64,000 nt of DNA from the NCBI GenBank assembly GCA_037039925.1, contig JAXRKP010000015.1, positions 541,501-605,500 on the forward strand, in the 5' to 3' direction. Below, piece after piece: positions 1 to 11,284 of this stretch (its first letter is position 1; each line of letters opens with the position of its first letter). The notes under the pieces are model-generated. The model was not told the DNA's origin. It was given only the letters and a program-made list of their open reading frames with translations, and made no database searches. This stretch comes from Doris montereyensis (lineage: Eukaryota > Mollusca > Gastropoda > Nudibranchia > Dorididae). The position numbers were made by a program, and so were the translations under genes.

Positions 1-24
1 CACTTGGCCAAATGGCTGTGCAGG

Positions 25-160
25 AGGTTGGCGGGCACGATTGGTAGGTCCCGCTTCTTTTCTTTCACGTTTTCACTCATCTTTCATCTTGCTGTTTACT
101 CTTATTCACTCTGAGATCACTGCATATGGTGGACAGGGTAAATATCAATGAAACAAACCA
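25..160 (+). repeat. R150 dispersed repeat, copy 1
   Basis: First of eight sites of the same ~140-bp sequence. Shared blocks in order are GGTTGGTGGG, TACTGGTAGGTCC, TTCTTTCCTTT, CATCTTGCTGTT, TTCACCCTGAGATCACC, ATATGGTGGAC, then AATGAAAYAAAC. All copies lie on the + strand. No open reading frame or tRNA-like box was seen, so the class of element is unknown. Confidence 0.75.
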
Positions 161-647
161 AATAGCTGCGGATTGCTTGTGTAACAGACATTTTCTGATC
201 ATGCCCAATCACTCTTGCTGACTATTGATAAGAAATATTGGACATTACAGTTTAGTAGCTTTTGGTGACACATGACCTTATGTTGGACAAATCAACATAC
301 AGTTCACAACAAAGATAGATAGACAATATAGTGAGAAAAGCAACTAAGATTTTGTATTGCCATTCATCATACCTTTCATCACAGTGTCTGCTGTTGACTC
401 ATCATTTGTTTTCAATAAAGGGGGTCTGTTGAAGAAATTTTAGCTTACTTTTTGGCTAAAGTGATCAGATTGTGCATTTAATAATGTAAATGTTATAATT
501 TTTAATGTAATGTTAATAATGCTAGTATACAGCATAAAATTTGCCTGACAAATAACACATGCATTTGTCCAAAACATGCTTTTAGTGGCCACTAATGTTT
601 GAACAAGATTAGGAACTAAAATAAATCGTTTCTTGGTAGTCATTAGT

Positions 648-765
648 AAGTAAAGCCCATAGAGCCAGAGCTTATCGGTTTCAATAATGTAAACATGAAC
701 AGGTGATAATAATCACCTCCTGGACATGACGCGAGTCTGACACAGGACCTCATGACCCCCAATCC
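648..765 (-). repeat. SINE 3'-body fragment
   Basis: Reads in reverse as the same body found at 18.5 kb, 35.0 kb and 49.7 kb. Shared landmarks are CCCATAGAGCC, TTATCGG, AATCACCTCCTGG and the GAGTCTGAC block. The tRNA-like head is missing, so the copy is truncated at its 5' side. Confidence 0.6.
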
Positions 766-1908
766 GGCAACTGAACATCTTTGAAGGTACATATGTTTAT
801 GATTTTCATTTGGATTTTATGTAAAACTAATTGTATTAATGTATTATTATAATATTATGAGAACCCTACCTTGAGTATAATGTTTACAATAATATAATGC
901 AGAGCTTTCTGCTGTTAACTTTACTGCTGTTTTTTTGGGTTTTTTGTTTCCATGTTTGCCATTCTCTCAATGCTTGTCACCATATCACATCATATCTGTC
1001 ATCACCCCTTGCCAAAGGTTTCGAATACCATGCATTTTATGTTTTTTTTTATCTCAGGGAGATTCACCAGGTGCCAAATGTCATTTGGAGGTTAAATGGC
1101 CAATGCATTCATAAAATAGAAATCGAATTCCCCTTAATCACACAATTTACTAATATAGCAAAAGCATTACCCCCATATCGTAGAACTGTATTTTAAATTA
1201 ATTATTTGATTAATGAAATTAATAATAATAATAATAATAATAGTAGGATGATTTAAGATAATAATAACACATCTAATATTGAAAGTAATAATAATGATGG
1301 AGCTGGGGAAGAAAACTTGTATCAATAAATACAATGTGAAAAACACTTAAAATCACTGAAAATTTCATCCAGTTTTACCCCACTAGTTTATGTATTAAGT
1401 TTTTTTTTTATTGTGCACAATTTATGAAATAAATATAAAATAAGAGCAATATATGAACATTGTGTGTGTAGATGGTGAAGAAAATCAATTCTACTAATTC
1501 TAGTAAATTCTACTGAAGATCACATTAGGAGGGAAACGACTTTAGTGCATGCTTTATCGATCAGTGCCTGGATCATAGTGTGAAGAATGTTTTCCCTTTT
1601 TTGGACCTGTTATTGTTAAGCATATGACTTATTTGTTTGTCATTGTTTTTGTTTCTGTTTTTCTCTCTTTCATTTAAAAGTTTGATTTTGTATCTAGCTC
1701 ACAACTGAGCTCACTACGTATCATTCGGAATAGATACATGTACTTCAAACTTGTAATCATTGTAATGATAATAGTACCAATAGGCCTAATTAAAACAATA
1801 TTAATGAGATCGGTTTAATATAAAAAGGTCACATTTTAGACACGTCAATAAGTCTATTATTAGAGAAGAATAGAAAATGCATTCAGATGATGAAGTAGAT
1901 GATGAAGT

Positions 1909-2025
1909 ATGAGAGAGAAAGTATTCACAGTATTTTCACAATTACAAGTGTGAGAGAGAAAGCATTCACAGTATTTTCACAATTACAAGTATGAGAGAGA
2001 AAGTATTCACAGTATTTTTACATGT
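1909..2025. repeat. 41-bp tandem repeat, three units
   Basis: GAGAGAGAAAG followed by ATTCACAGTATTTT recurs at about 1911, 1952 and 1993, a 41-base period. Units two and three differ by single bases. No coding potential is implied. Confidence 0.85.
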
Positions 2026-2640
2026 TTGAGACACACAAACTCATTTAAAAATCACACTGAGCAGCACTTGCTCCATATTATGATGTAACATTATGTGATC
2101 TTGCTGTGTGCAATGGAGTTACATAGTTTGTTATCAAAAGATCACATGATTTTGAGAATTTCCGTCATTATTATTATACATGTACCATACAAAAATGCAG
2201 GTATTACACAACTAATTCAACAATAGTGTTTTGGGCCCGTCCTCATTTTGCTGGTTGTAGTTGTACCCCTTTCTTTTATACGTTGTCAATGTTCAACCCT
2301 TTGACGGAAGTTTGTTTATCAATTCATGAAAACAAAATTTTCAACTTGCCGCCATGTCTGGGGAGTGGATTGATTTCTGAAATATTACTCTCCCTACTAA
2401 ATTTCATGCACAAACATTCAGTACCGGTACCTCTAATTAGTTGCCATCTTCTTCTTCTTCCAATTGCAAGTAGAATTATACTTCTAAAGCAACTTGTTGG
2501 CCCAAAGCATCCTGCAAACTTGCAATACTGACCAAAGGCTATCGGAATCTGTCTGAATCCTTTCTCTTTTTCCGTTGCCACGCGTTTTTCTAGAGCACGG
2601 CTCCTAGTACTCTAGAATTAAAATCTTCTAGAAAGTGAAC

Positions 2641-2900
2641 GGTTGGTGGGTGCTACTGGTAGGTTCTATTTCTTTCCTTTCCCACTTTCATTTTCTTTCA
2701 TCTTGCTGTTACCTCTTAATTCACCCTGAGATCACCGTATATGGTGGACGGGATCAATATTAACTCTCCTGTAATCTCCTAGGTTCTATTTCTTTCCTTT
2801 CCCACTTTCTATTTCTTTCATCTTGCTGTTACCTCTTAATTCACCCTGAGAGCACCGTATATGGTGGACGGGATCAATATTAACTCTCCTGTAATCTCCT
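2641..2900 (+). repeat. R150 copy 2 with internal tandem duplication
   Basis: An R150 copy starts at GGTTGGTGGGTGCTACTGG. A 120-base segment (2661-2780) is repeated almost unchanged at 2781-2900, so the palindromic core and TTCTTTCCTTT block appear twice. The few differences suggest a recent local duplication. Confidence 0.85.
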
Positions 2901-2966
2901 AGAATCTCCTATTTTTTAAAAGAATTTTCTCTTAGACAGTCATAAAATTTCAACTTATTTCCGACT

Positions 2967-2967
2967 C

Positions 2968-3037
<70 letters not shown>
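2967..3037. repeat. (AAT)n microsatellite
   Basis: About 70 bases of uninterrupted AAT. It is followed by ACTTTATTGATCC, a sequence that often adjoins AAT runs in dispersed elements, so the run may be the tail of an undefined repeat. Confidence 0.95.
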
Positions 3038-3040
<3 letters not shown>

Positions 3041-4026
3041 TATTGATCCAAAGAAGGAAATTATATTCTGTTCCTCATTAAAAAAAAATTAAAGTTAAAA
3101 AATCATAATACATATATTCATCATTAACATTGCAAAACATGAATGCATTAATATAATACGGCAGGAATACTAGTATGACAAATACATCACAGAAAGGATT
3201 AGGATATACAACCTCATACAATATTGTTTCAGTGTTCAATAGTTAAGATCTGTGAACTTGAAGTTATGTTTCGGACTGAAATTCTCCCAGATTTTTCTTT
3301 AATCTCCCGAAAAACCCACAGGAGTGCTATGATGAGCCCTGCTCTAGAACCCACCATACACCTTATTGTGTGTGTGGTATGGGGGGGGGGGGGATATGTA
3401 GCGGGAATTTTGTATCCTTTATTAACTTTTTGGTGGGTTGTTTTTTTTTGTTCTTTCTGCGTTTGTTTTACTTGGAAAGGCAAGGAGCTTGGGCATGTAT
3501 TTATTATATTTGTAATGTCTCTTTTTAAGAAATCATCATGTGTTCATTTGTACAATTTACATTAAAAACTATTTTTCATCAATGAAAGAGTGTGTGTAAC
3601 CAAGCTTCAGAAATGTGAATTGATAATAGGATTTCTGTACTCTGAAGGCTCATATCTATACATATCATATTTTTTCCGTAAATGTGCAAACAATTGAAAC
3701 CTGATTAAAGATGTATAGAAGATCACCTAAAGGAGAATATGCCTTTTTCTTTTGTGTTAGAAAGAAAAGTATCTTGCTTGTTTTTTGATGAGGGTTTTTT
3801 TTTTGCTTGCAATTTCATCTTCTGAGTTAAGCAGAGTTTTTGTTTTAAAACAACTGCGCTGTTGGTCTCAAACTTTACAATGTTTACATTCGTAGCCAGC
3901 ATAATCATGTAGCTAGTGAACAGTGAACTCTGATTGCATGTTGTGAAAGGCAAGGTAATATTTCATTGAGAGAGGGGGAGAGAGAGATACACACACTTAT
4001 AGAGACAGAGAGATAGAGAGAGAGAG

Positions 4027-4057
<31 letters not shown>

Positions 4058-4418
4058 TAAAAGATAAAGAGAGGAAAGTGTTTGTATGAACTTAACACTA
4101 ACAAGTGATTTGAATAAGTCAAGTGTTTCTTTTTTTTTGTTCCATTGTTTAGCTTTTCTCATCAACTAAAACTGATATATAAGCATTTTTCAAATTTTGT
4201 CTTGATTCTAGTTAGTAGTAATCTTTTATTGTACGCCATGGAATGGAGCACAAGATATGTTCATTTGAAGAGAGAGAGAGAGAGAGAGAGAAACAGACAG
4301 ACAGACAGACAGACAGACAAGGAAAATTATTGATCTATATTTAAAAAGTGAATCAATTTGCTCAAATTCAAATGCTGGGTTTCTTATCTCTTCTTAAGTT
4401 CTTGTCAACCAAATTGTA
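3038..4418. other. Gene-free stretch with microsatellites
   Basis: No supported gene. Contains G9+ near 3381, a GA plus CA compound tract at about 3968-4056, and (GA)n followed by (CAGA)n at about 4269-4319. Reading frames across these tracts are low complexity. Confidence 0.6.
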
Positions 4419-4420
4419 TA

Positions 4421-4593
4421 CAGTAGACACTGGATAAACACACGCCCTTTGGGCGCAGGAAAAAGCGTTCTTTTATGTATACCGTGTGTTTATGAGAACA
4501 CTCTTATTATATAGTAAAATTTTGGTCAGAAGATGTAGACGTGTGTTTATGCAGAGTGCTTTTATGAAGTGTGTTTTTATCCAGCGACTACTG
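4421..4593. mobile_element. TA-flanked MITE, Tc1/mariner type
   Basis: A 173-bp element with ~24-bp terminal inverted repeats. The left end reads CAGTAGACACTGGATAAACA and the reverse complement of the right end reads CAGTAGTCGCTGGATAAAAA. It is flanked by TA on both sides (4419-4420, 4594-4595), the target duplication of the Tc1/mariner superfamily. There is no internal coding capacity, so it is non-autonomous. Superfamily is inferred from the TA duplication and the CAGT terminus. Confidence 0.85.
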
Positions 4594-4887
4594 TATAAAC
4601 ACATTTATTTTACATGTAGTCTTGCCTCTTATAAACTGTGTGCAAAATTGTTCATATGATTATGACTGATTGCCCGATGCTACAAGGTACCAACACACAT
4701 GGTGCAATTTATAATCAACACACATATTTACAATGGGAAAAGAATCCTTTTTTTAATAATCAAGGAAATAAACTTTCAAAATATATAACGTTATAGTACA
4801 GCCATTCCTCGAAATGACGACATACCTGCTGGAGACTGAAAGAAAGCAATTAAATTAAAGAGCTCTGTTAATGCCTTGAAAAAGTGG

Positions 4888-5042
4888 GCAGTTCGTGGGA
4901 GCTGCTGGTTTCGGTTCTACTTCTTTCCTTTCCATCTTCCATGTATCTTTCTTTCATTTTCATCTTTCTCATTCTGTTTCCTGTTACTTCACCTTGAGGA
5001 CACTAAATATAGTGCACATGGTAAATTGCAATGAAACAAACA
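4888..5042 (+). repeat. R150 copy 3
   Basis: A diverged copy with the TTCTTTCCTTTCC block and AATGAAACAAAC tail. The core hairpin reads CACTA-AATA-TAGTG (5001-5014) instead of CACCA...TGGTG, so both arms changed together and pairing is kept. Confidence 0.75.
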
Positions 5043-6374
5043 GACAAACAACCAAGCCTAGAAAGGGTTTATATCCTTGTTATAACATCTACCCTGTTAC
5101 TGTTACTTGAGGAAATAACCACAAAAGAACAAGTATATTTTTGTGTGCCTGTGATGACTAACTCAAGTTTCAAGTCCAGTCACGATTCTTTGAAAGCTTT
5201 TTGCGTGGAAAGCACTGTATCAATAATCTAATTATTATTAATTTTATTATTACAGTGTTGAGCGGAGGGTATTCAGAATTAGCTTCCTGAGGTTTTTTCA
5301 GGCAGACAGCATTACGTCATACTGATAGCGAGTGATAATTTGCCTTTGTTTTTCACCTCTTCTTTCCTTTCACTGAGACTAAATAAATCTAGCTACTTGT
5401 ACTACTTGTACTAGCTACCCATTTCGCTACTAGGTTAACACTTGCAGGAGAGCCAGAGAATAAACAACCTATATCCAGAATATTCAATCCTGGTTACCTG
5501 CATGACACTCGGCCAACTTAGCTGCGCTACCAACAGACCCTCTTTTGGCATTGATTATGTTTGTGTGTCTTCTTCTTTGCCTCTCAGCTCCCTGTGGAGC
5601 ACAGGCCATCAACAAAGAACCGCCAGTCATTCCTATTTTGCGCCAACGTCTGCAACTTTCATTTGTGTGTGTATTAATCAAATTATGGTTTGAAGGACCG
5701 GTTTTGGAAGTCATTGCCAGCTCTCTACTATGTCAAGAATATTGCATTCACATCCATTTCTGTGCAAAAACAAAAGAATGAACACATGATCCTTTATCTC
5801 CTATTATAAGAAGGTACATATTTCTACAATTGTGCTTGTATTTACATATATATTATATTGTATCATGTTAATATTGTTATAAGACGGCGTCAAAACTTTA
5901 ATTTTGTTTTTTCCCCTCCGCCATTACAAGAAACAAGCTCTCTGATCATGAAAATTTTATTTTGCAGGGTCAGAGGTCGGTTCTTAATCTCTTCATTAAG
6001 TATCAAGTTTGCACAGTACTTGTGTATGATTTATGAAACGTGTGTGATTGTATCACATGTGTGTATGATGTGCCTGAAGTGAATTAATAGAAGCAGGGGT
6101 TTTATGTGCATTAATATCAAATTAATACTAGACATGAAGGAAAATATCAAACTTTGCTTATTCTGAGATAAAGATATGATACTATATCTTATACAACATC
6201 AGTGTGTTCTATTCAACTTTGTTGTGAAATTATTTTCTAAATGGGTGCTATGCCATGACTTGTGGAATTCTATAGCAGGAAATTTTCATGGATTTTTAAG
6301 CCAGAATTAAGCGAAGTATTATCTGAATGAATGCATCTTTCTTCTTGTTAATTTTAATAAAATAATATACATCA

Positions 6375-6426
<52 letters not shown>

Positions 6427-7052
6427 GTGTAATATTATACATTTAAAACTATTTTCATTTTCAGAGAAAGTTTGTCTTTGGCCCTGGTGTTACAAATATT
6501 TTCAAATGGACATCTCTCTTTTTATTTTGTTCGTAGTTTTATTTATATTATATTTATATAATATATAATTCTCAATTGGTCGTTTTTTGTTTGCCAAAGG
6601 CTCTGTTGCCAGGTCACTACAAGTAACCATATTTTGCATGTGGGTTCTAATTGATCACAAAATCATTTTCATTTCAGGAAGTTTTCTACCAGAAATGACG
6701 TTTAATTATTGAAAGTTTCATTGCTTCCCTGTCTTTGAGTGGATTTTTTATACACCTAAGCCACCATTTTGAACAGGTTTTATTAATTAAAAAGTTGAGA
6801 GTGGTATTGTTCACGCCAACTTGCGTAGCCTCAGTATTGAATACTGATCCGATCCAATAATCTTACTTGGTATCACCTGGGGTGTGACATGCTTGTATTT
6901 GTATATTATAATTTATACATTTTAATACTTCAACATATATTGTCATGTCTATTTTCATTGTAATCATTTCATTATATATACGATAATTATTGTACACATA
7001 ATTCAGATTCCATGTCTCGGTATCAATTTTGCTTTTGTGCTTATTGAGTGAA
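5043..7052. other. Gene-free stretch
   Basis: No supported gene. A minus-strand tRNA-like fragment (TGGTAGCGCAGC block, about 5440-5545) may be a SINE head. A (TA)n run occupies 6379-6423. Otherwise no structure was recognised. Confidence 0.5.
6379..6423. repeat. (TA)n microsatellite
   Basis: About 45 bases of uninterrupted TA dinucleotide inside AT-rich sequence. Confidence 0.95.
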
Positions 7053-7178
7053 CAGTTGGTGGGGATTACTGATTGGTCTTGCTCCTTTCCTTTTCACTTT
7101 ATCTTTTGTTCTTGATCTTGCTGTTGCCTATTAATTCACCTAAAATGGTGGATGGGTAAATTCCAATGAAATAAACAA
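7053..7178 (+). repeat. R150 copy 4
   Basis: GTTGGTGGGGATTACTG, then TCTTGCTGTTGCC, then TTCACC...GGTGGATGGG and AATGAAATAAACAA. The region around the core is shortened: CACC and GGTG arms remain but GAGATC is lost. Confidence 0.75.
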
Positions 7179-8930
7179 TCGAAGCCAGTATTGAAAAATG
7201 ATTAAGATTTCAATGAAGGAAAGTCAAGGATGGAAGGTTACGTACCAGTGGCTTTCATTTGCTTTTTATTTTGGGTTTACTGGATAGAGGGTTTCTTTGT
7301 TTTTTATTACAATTTTTGGCTTAATGAATGACTTACAGGATATAGTAAAATACGACGAGCCGAGATTGATGAATTTTTTTTTTTTTGGAAGCAGAAGAAA
7401 AGGAAGATGTACTGTATCTCCATAACAATTTGAGGTGCACATTCATTTATGAAACTGTGTGACTAAAAAATTATGGTTGAAAAGAGTTTAAACTACCTTG
7501 TTGTCAGCAATGCAATCATCTGAGAAAATGTTGATATTATTGTTATGCTTCCATTGAAAGTGTATGTGTGTTGTGTGTGTGGGAAGGAGGGGGGGGAGGA
7601 CATGCTGAAAAAAAAAGAATTGAAGGTTGACGCTTTGATTGTTTTCACTGAGAAGCCAGCCAGTATCATTTTTATATTTACTTGTAATGTTAAAATTGTT
7701 GCCATATTTCCTGAAAGTGCTTTTAATTATGTCATCAGCATAAATGATTATTAATGGATATATTATATTCTATGTCAGATTCAATCCAATGTAGAAACCA
7801 TCAACTGTTAGTGTTCTCAATTCTCAAAATCAATCAAGCACAATGTCATCATGGATATACTGCTTATTTCACTATATCCTAACTTTATACATGGATCAAT
7901 TAAATTCAGACTTATTAATGCCGGGTAAACTAATACACCATAGTACAATCAAAGTCCCAGACCACATAGATTACTTACCGTCATCATTTAGATATTGGAG
8001 ATACTATAAATCGTAAACTTTATTTCCTTACTTTAGAATTACTGGCTGTCACTGTCAACTATTGTAAGTGTAAGGAATAGTAAGGTAGCTTCTTTTCTGT
8101 CTTTTTTTTTCTGTCGTTAAAGTTATTACATGTATTATGTTTATTTGATGTCAATAACGTAACTCCGTGTTGAATGAAAAATTTCATGCCAGAGTACAAA
8201 AACAGTTTTAACAGGATATGGACAGTGAAAAATAGAATTGCCAGTAGGGACTTTTTTAAAAATGTTTGTACTGAATGAATTCATCTTAGTTTTACAATTT
8301 GATTTCTTAATGATAATATTGTCATTGTCAGCGACAAAAGACATACAATGCCAAATTCATGTTTTAAATATCATTCTCTCAGAGCTGCAAAAGAATAAAT
8401 TTAAAGACCCCAAATTTATTTGATGGAATCGAGTCCTCGCTTCCTATGTTTTTTCCTTTTTTTTCCATCTTTTTTTTAAACTGTTATATTTAATTCATTT
8501 GCAAGGCTTTTGAACGTGTACAAAACTGTGTCCCTTATGTTACATACACTGTTCCTGTATACACAATGCCCTGTAAAAAAATGCATGGTTTTAATAAGCC
8601 CAATATTATGAGGTGCAATGAGAAATGGCTGACACATGACAGGAGTTTAAATGAAATGTTATAATACATGTAATAATATCCTATAAATGTTTTGATTAAA
8701 CCAAGTATCATTTTACCCATTGCACTATCCTGCTTTTGGTTGTTTGTTTTGTTTTTTATAAGTTAACATTTTATGGTGAAACAGGCATTATCTGTATGCA
8801 TGTTGAATATAAATATATGAAAGAAAGAGACAGATAGTCAGAGATACAGACAGACAGAGACAGATAGACAGACATAGAGGGGAGATAAAGAAAGAGAGAG
8901 AGAGAATAATATTCTGATTTTCTCTATGTC
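7179..8930. other. Gene-free stretch
   Basis: No supported gene. The last ~100 bases are irregular AGAC/AGAT repeats leading into the 52-bp minisatellite. Confidence 0.6.
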
Positions 8931-10252
8931 TATCTTGTTTTTGTTGTTTTTTCTGTACATCAAAGCATCCTATTTATCTGTCTATCTTGTTCTTGTTGTT
9001 TTTTCTGTACATGAAAGCTATCTATTTATCTGTCTATCTTGTTCTTGTTGTTTTTTCTGTACATCAAAGCTATCTGTTCATCTGTCAATCTTGTTCTTGT
9101 TTTTTCTGTACATCAAACAATCTATTTATCTGTCTATCTTGTTCTTGTTTTTTTCTGTACATCAAAGCTATCTTTTATCTGTCTATCTTGTTCTTGTTGT
9201 TTTTTCTGTACATCAAAGCTATCTGTTCATCTGTCTATCTGGTTTTTGTTGTTTTTTCTGTACATCAAAGCTATCTGTTCATCTATCTATCTTGTTTTTG
9301 TTTTTTTTCTGTACATCAAAGCTATCTTTTCATCTGTCTATCTTGTTTTGTTGTTTTTTTCTGTACATCAAAGCTATTTATTTATCAGTCTATCTTGTTT
9401 TTGTTGTTTTTTTCTGTACATCAAATCTATCTATTTATCTGTCGATATCTATCAAATTATCTGTCTATCTTGTTTTTGTTTTTTTCTGTACATCAAAGCT
9501 TTCTATTTATCTGTTTTCTATCTTATCTTTTTTGTTGTTTTTTCTGTACATCAAAGCTTGTTTTTGTTATTTATCTGTACATCTATCTTGTTCTGTTTTT
9601 TTCTTTACATCAAAGCTTTCTATTTATCTGCCTATCTTGTTTTGTTGTTTTTTCTGTACATCAAAGCTATTTATTTATCTGTCTATCTTGTTTTTGTTGT
9701 TTTTTCTGTACATCAAAGCTATCTATTTATCTACCTATCTTGTTTTGATGTTTTTTTCTGTACATCAAAGCTATCTATTTATCTGCCTATCTTGTTTTTG
9801 TTGTTTTTCTCTGTACATCAAATCTATCTATTTATCTGTCTATCTTGTTTTGTTGTTTTTTTCTGTACATCAAATCTATCTGTCTATCTTGTTTTTGTTG
9901 TTTTTTCTGTACATCAAAGCTATCTATTTATCTGTCTATCTTGTTTTTTGTTGTTTTTTCTGTACATCAAAGCTATCTTTTTATCTGTCTATCTTGTTTT
10001 TGTTGTTTTTTTCTGTACATGAAAGCTATCTATTTATCTGTCTATCTTGTTTTTGTTGTTTTTTCTGTACATCAAAGCTATCTGTTTATCTGTCTATCTT
10101 GTTCTTGGGTTTTTTTCTGTACATCGAAGCTATCTATTTATCTGTCTATCTTGTTCTTGATGTTTTTTCTGTACATCAAAGCTATCTATTTATCTGTATC
10201 TTGTTTTTGTTGTTTTTTCTGTACATCAAAGCTATCTATTTATCTGTCTTAT
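8931..10252 (+). repeat. 52-bp minisatellite, about 25 units
   Basis: The unit combines TATCTATTTATCTGTCTATC, TTGTTTTTGTTGTTTTTT and CTGTACATCAAAGC. CTGTACAT recurs at 8953, 9005 and 9057, a 52-base step. Later units carry small indels. The unit has no stop codon in any forward frame and 52 is not a multiple of three, so long overlapping reading frames appear in all three + frames. I treat these as a by-product of the repeat, since the predicted protein is only F, L, Y, S, V, C-rich repeat and there is no splice or codon evidence for a gene. Confidence 0.9.
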
Positions 10253-10263
10253 CTATCGCTGTC

Positions 10264-10397
10264 CGGTTGGTGACTGTTGCTGATAGGTCCTACTTCTTTC
10301 CTTTTACTTTTACTTTTCTTTTATCTTGCTGTTTCCTCTTAATTCACCCTGAGATCACCACAATGGTGCACGGGTAAATTTCAATTAAATAAACAAA
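10264..10397 (+). repeat. R150 copy 5
   Basis: Begins GGTTGGTGACTGTTGCTG about ten bases after the minisatellite and ends in AATTAAATAAACAAA, followed by TCTATC-type simple repeat. The core reads CACCACAATGGTG. Confidence 0.8.
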
Positions 10398-10941
10398 GTC
10401 TATCTATCTCTATGTCTGTCTGTATCTAACTGTAAATGACAAATCCACCAAAGTAAATTGACAAAACAAAACACAAATCATGTGACGTCTCTGTTTAACC
10501 CTTCGCCAGACAACAAACGAGCATTGGCTACATTTGAAATTGGCTACACTCGAAATTGGCTACACTCGAAACGATAGCATAGTTATTCTGTACACTTCGG
10601 CTACACTTTTCTTATTGTCACAGCCAGCGAGGACTTTTATTTTTATTGATTTAAAAAATGATAATAATAATAATCTTTATTGTCCATCAACCGACAATTC
10701 TTCGATTAGTTTTACACAGCTCAGACAGATGATATCGTCTAAGTGTTTTATCGAATCAATAACACGAATTCACAAAGACCAATAATTTGCCACTCTTCAC
10801 TTTCAAACTACATTCTAACAGTAATATGTTTACACAAAAACATACCACAATAATTTGAAAACAATGATAAAAATACAAAGTAACATATACTTGCATACAC
10901 ACACATATGCACACATACATACACCCAAACAGACAAATGTA
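10398..10941. other. Gene-free stretch
   Basis: Short TCTATC/TCTGTC repeats at the start, a CTACA(T/C)TCGAAATTGG direct repeat near 10527-10570, then AT-rich sequence. No gene was recognised. Confidence 0.5.
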
Positions 10942-10963
10942 CATACATTCATGATACTTACTT

Positions 10964-11284
10964 ACTGCCCATTATGCCAGTTGGCATGTAGGACAGCAAT
11001 GAAGGATCTCCATCTCTCTCTTTTCATAGCAAGCGTCTTTATGGAATTTCAGGTTTCGCCCGGTCTTTAATCTCCTTCTCTGCTGTTCTTCTCCAAGTTG
11101 TCTTTGGCCTGCCACGTCTCCTCACTGCCCATTATGCCAGTTGGCATGTAGGACAGCAATGAAGGATCTCCATCTCTCTCTTTTCATGGCAAGCGTCTTT
11201 ATGGAATTTCAGGTTTCGCCCCGGTCTTTAATCTCATTCTCTGCTGTTCTTCTCCAAGTTGTCTTTGGCCTGCCACGTCTCCTT
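10964..11284 (-). repeat. 160-bp tandem duplication in the LINE C 3' end
   Basis: ACTGCCCATTATGCCAGTTG starts at 10964 and again at 11124. The units are nearly identical; unit two has one extra C in GCCCCGG. The duplicated part encodes the last residues of the LINE C-terminal domain, so the true 3' coding end is present twice. Confidence 0.9.

Larger units (their letters stand above)
161..2640. other. Gene-free stretch
   Basis: No reading frame here resembles a known protein and I see no splice-bounded conserved exon. It holds a minus-strand SINE fragment near 650-765, a short AAT run near 1220-1245 and a 41-bp tandem repeat at 1909-2025. The rest is AT-rich sequence without visible structure. 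Confidence 0.6.

Noticed and set aside
897..1196. 99-codon plus-strand frame
   Set aside because: No recognisable domain, no splice context, AT-rich surroundings; length is compatible with chance.
8926..10377. 483-codon forward reading frame
   Set aside because: It is the 52-bp minisatellite read through; the unit has no stops in any + frame and the product is a low-complexity F/L/Y/S repeat.
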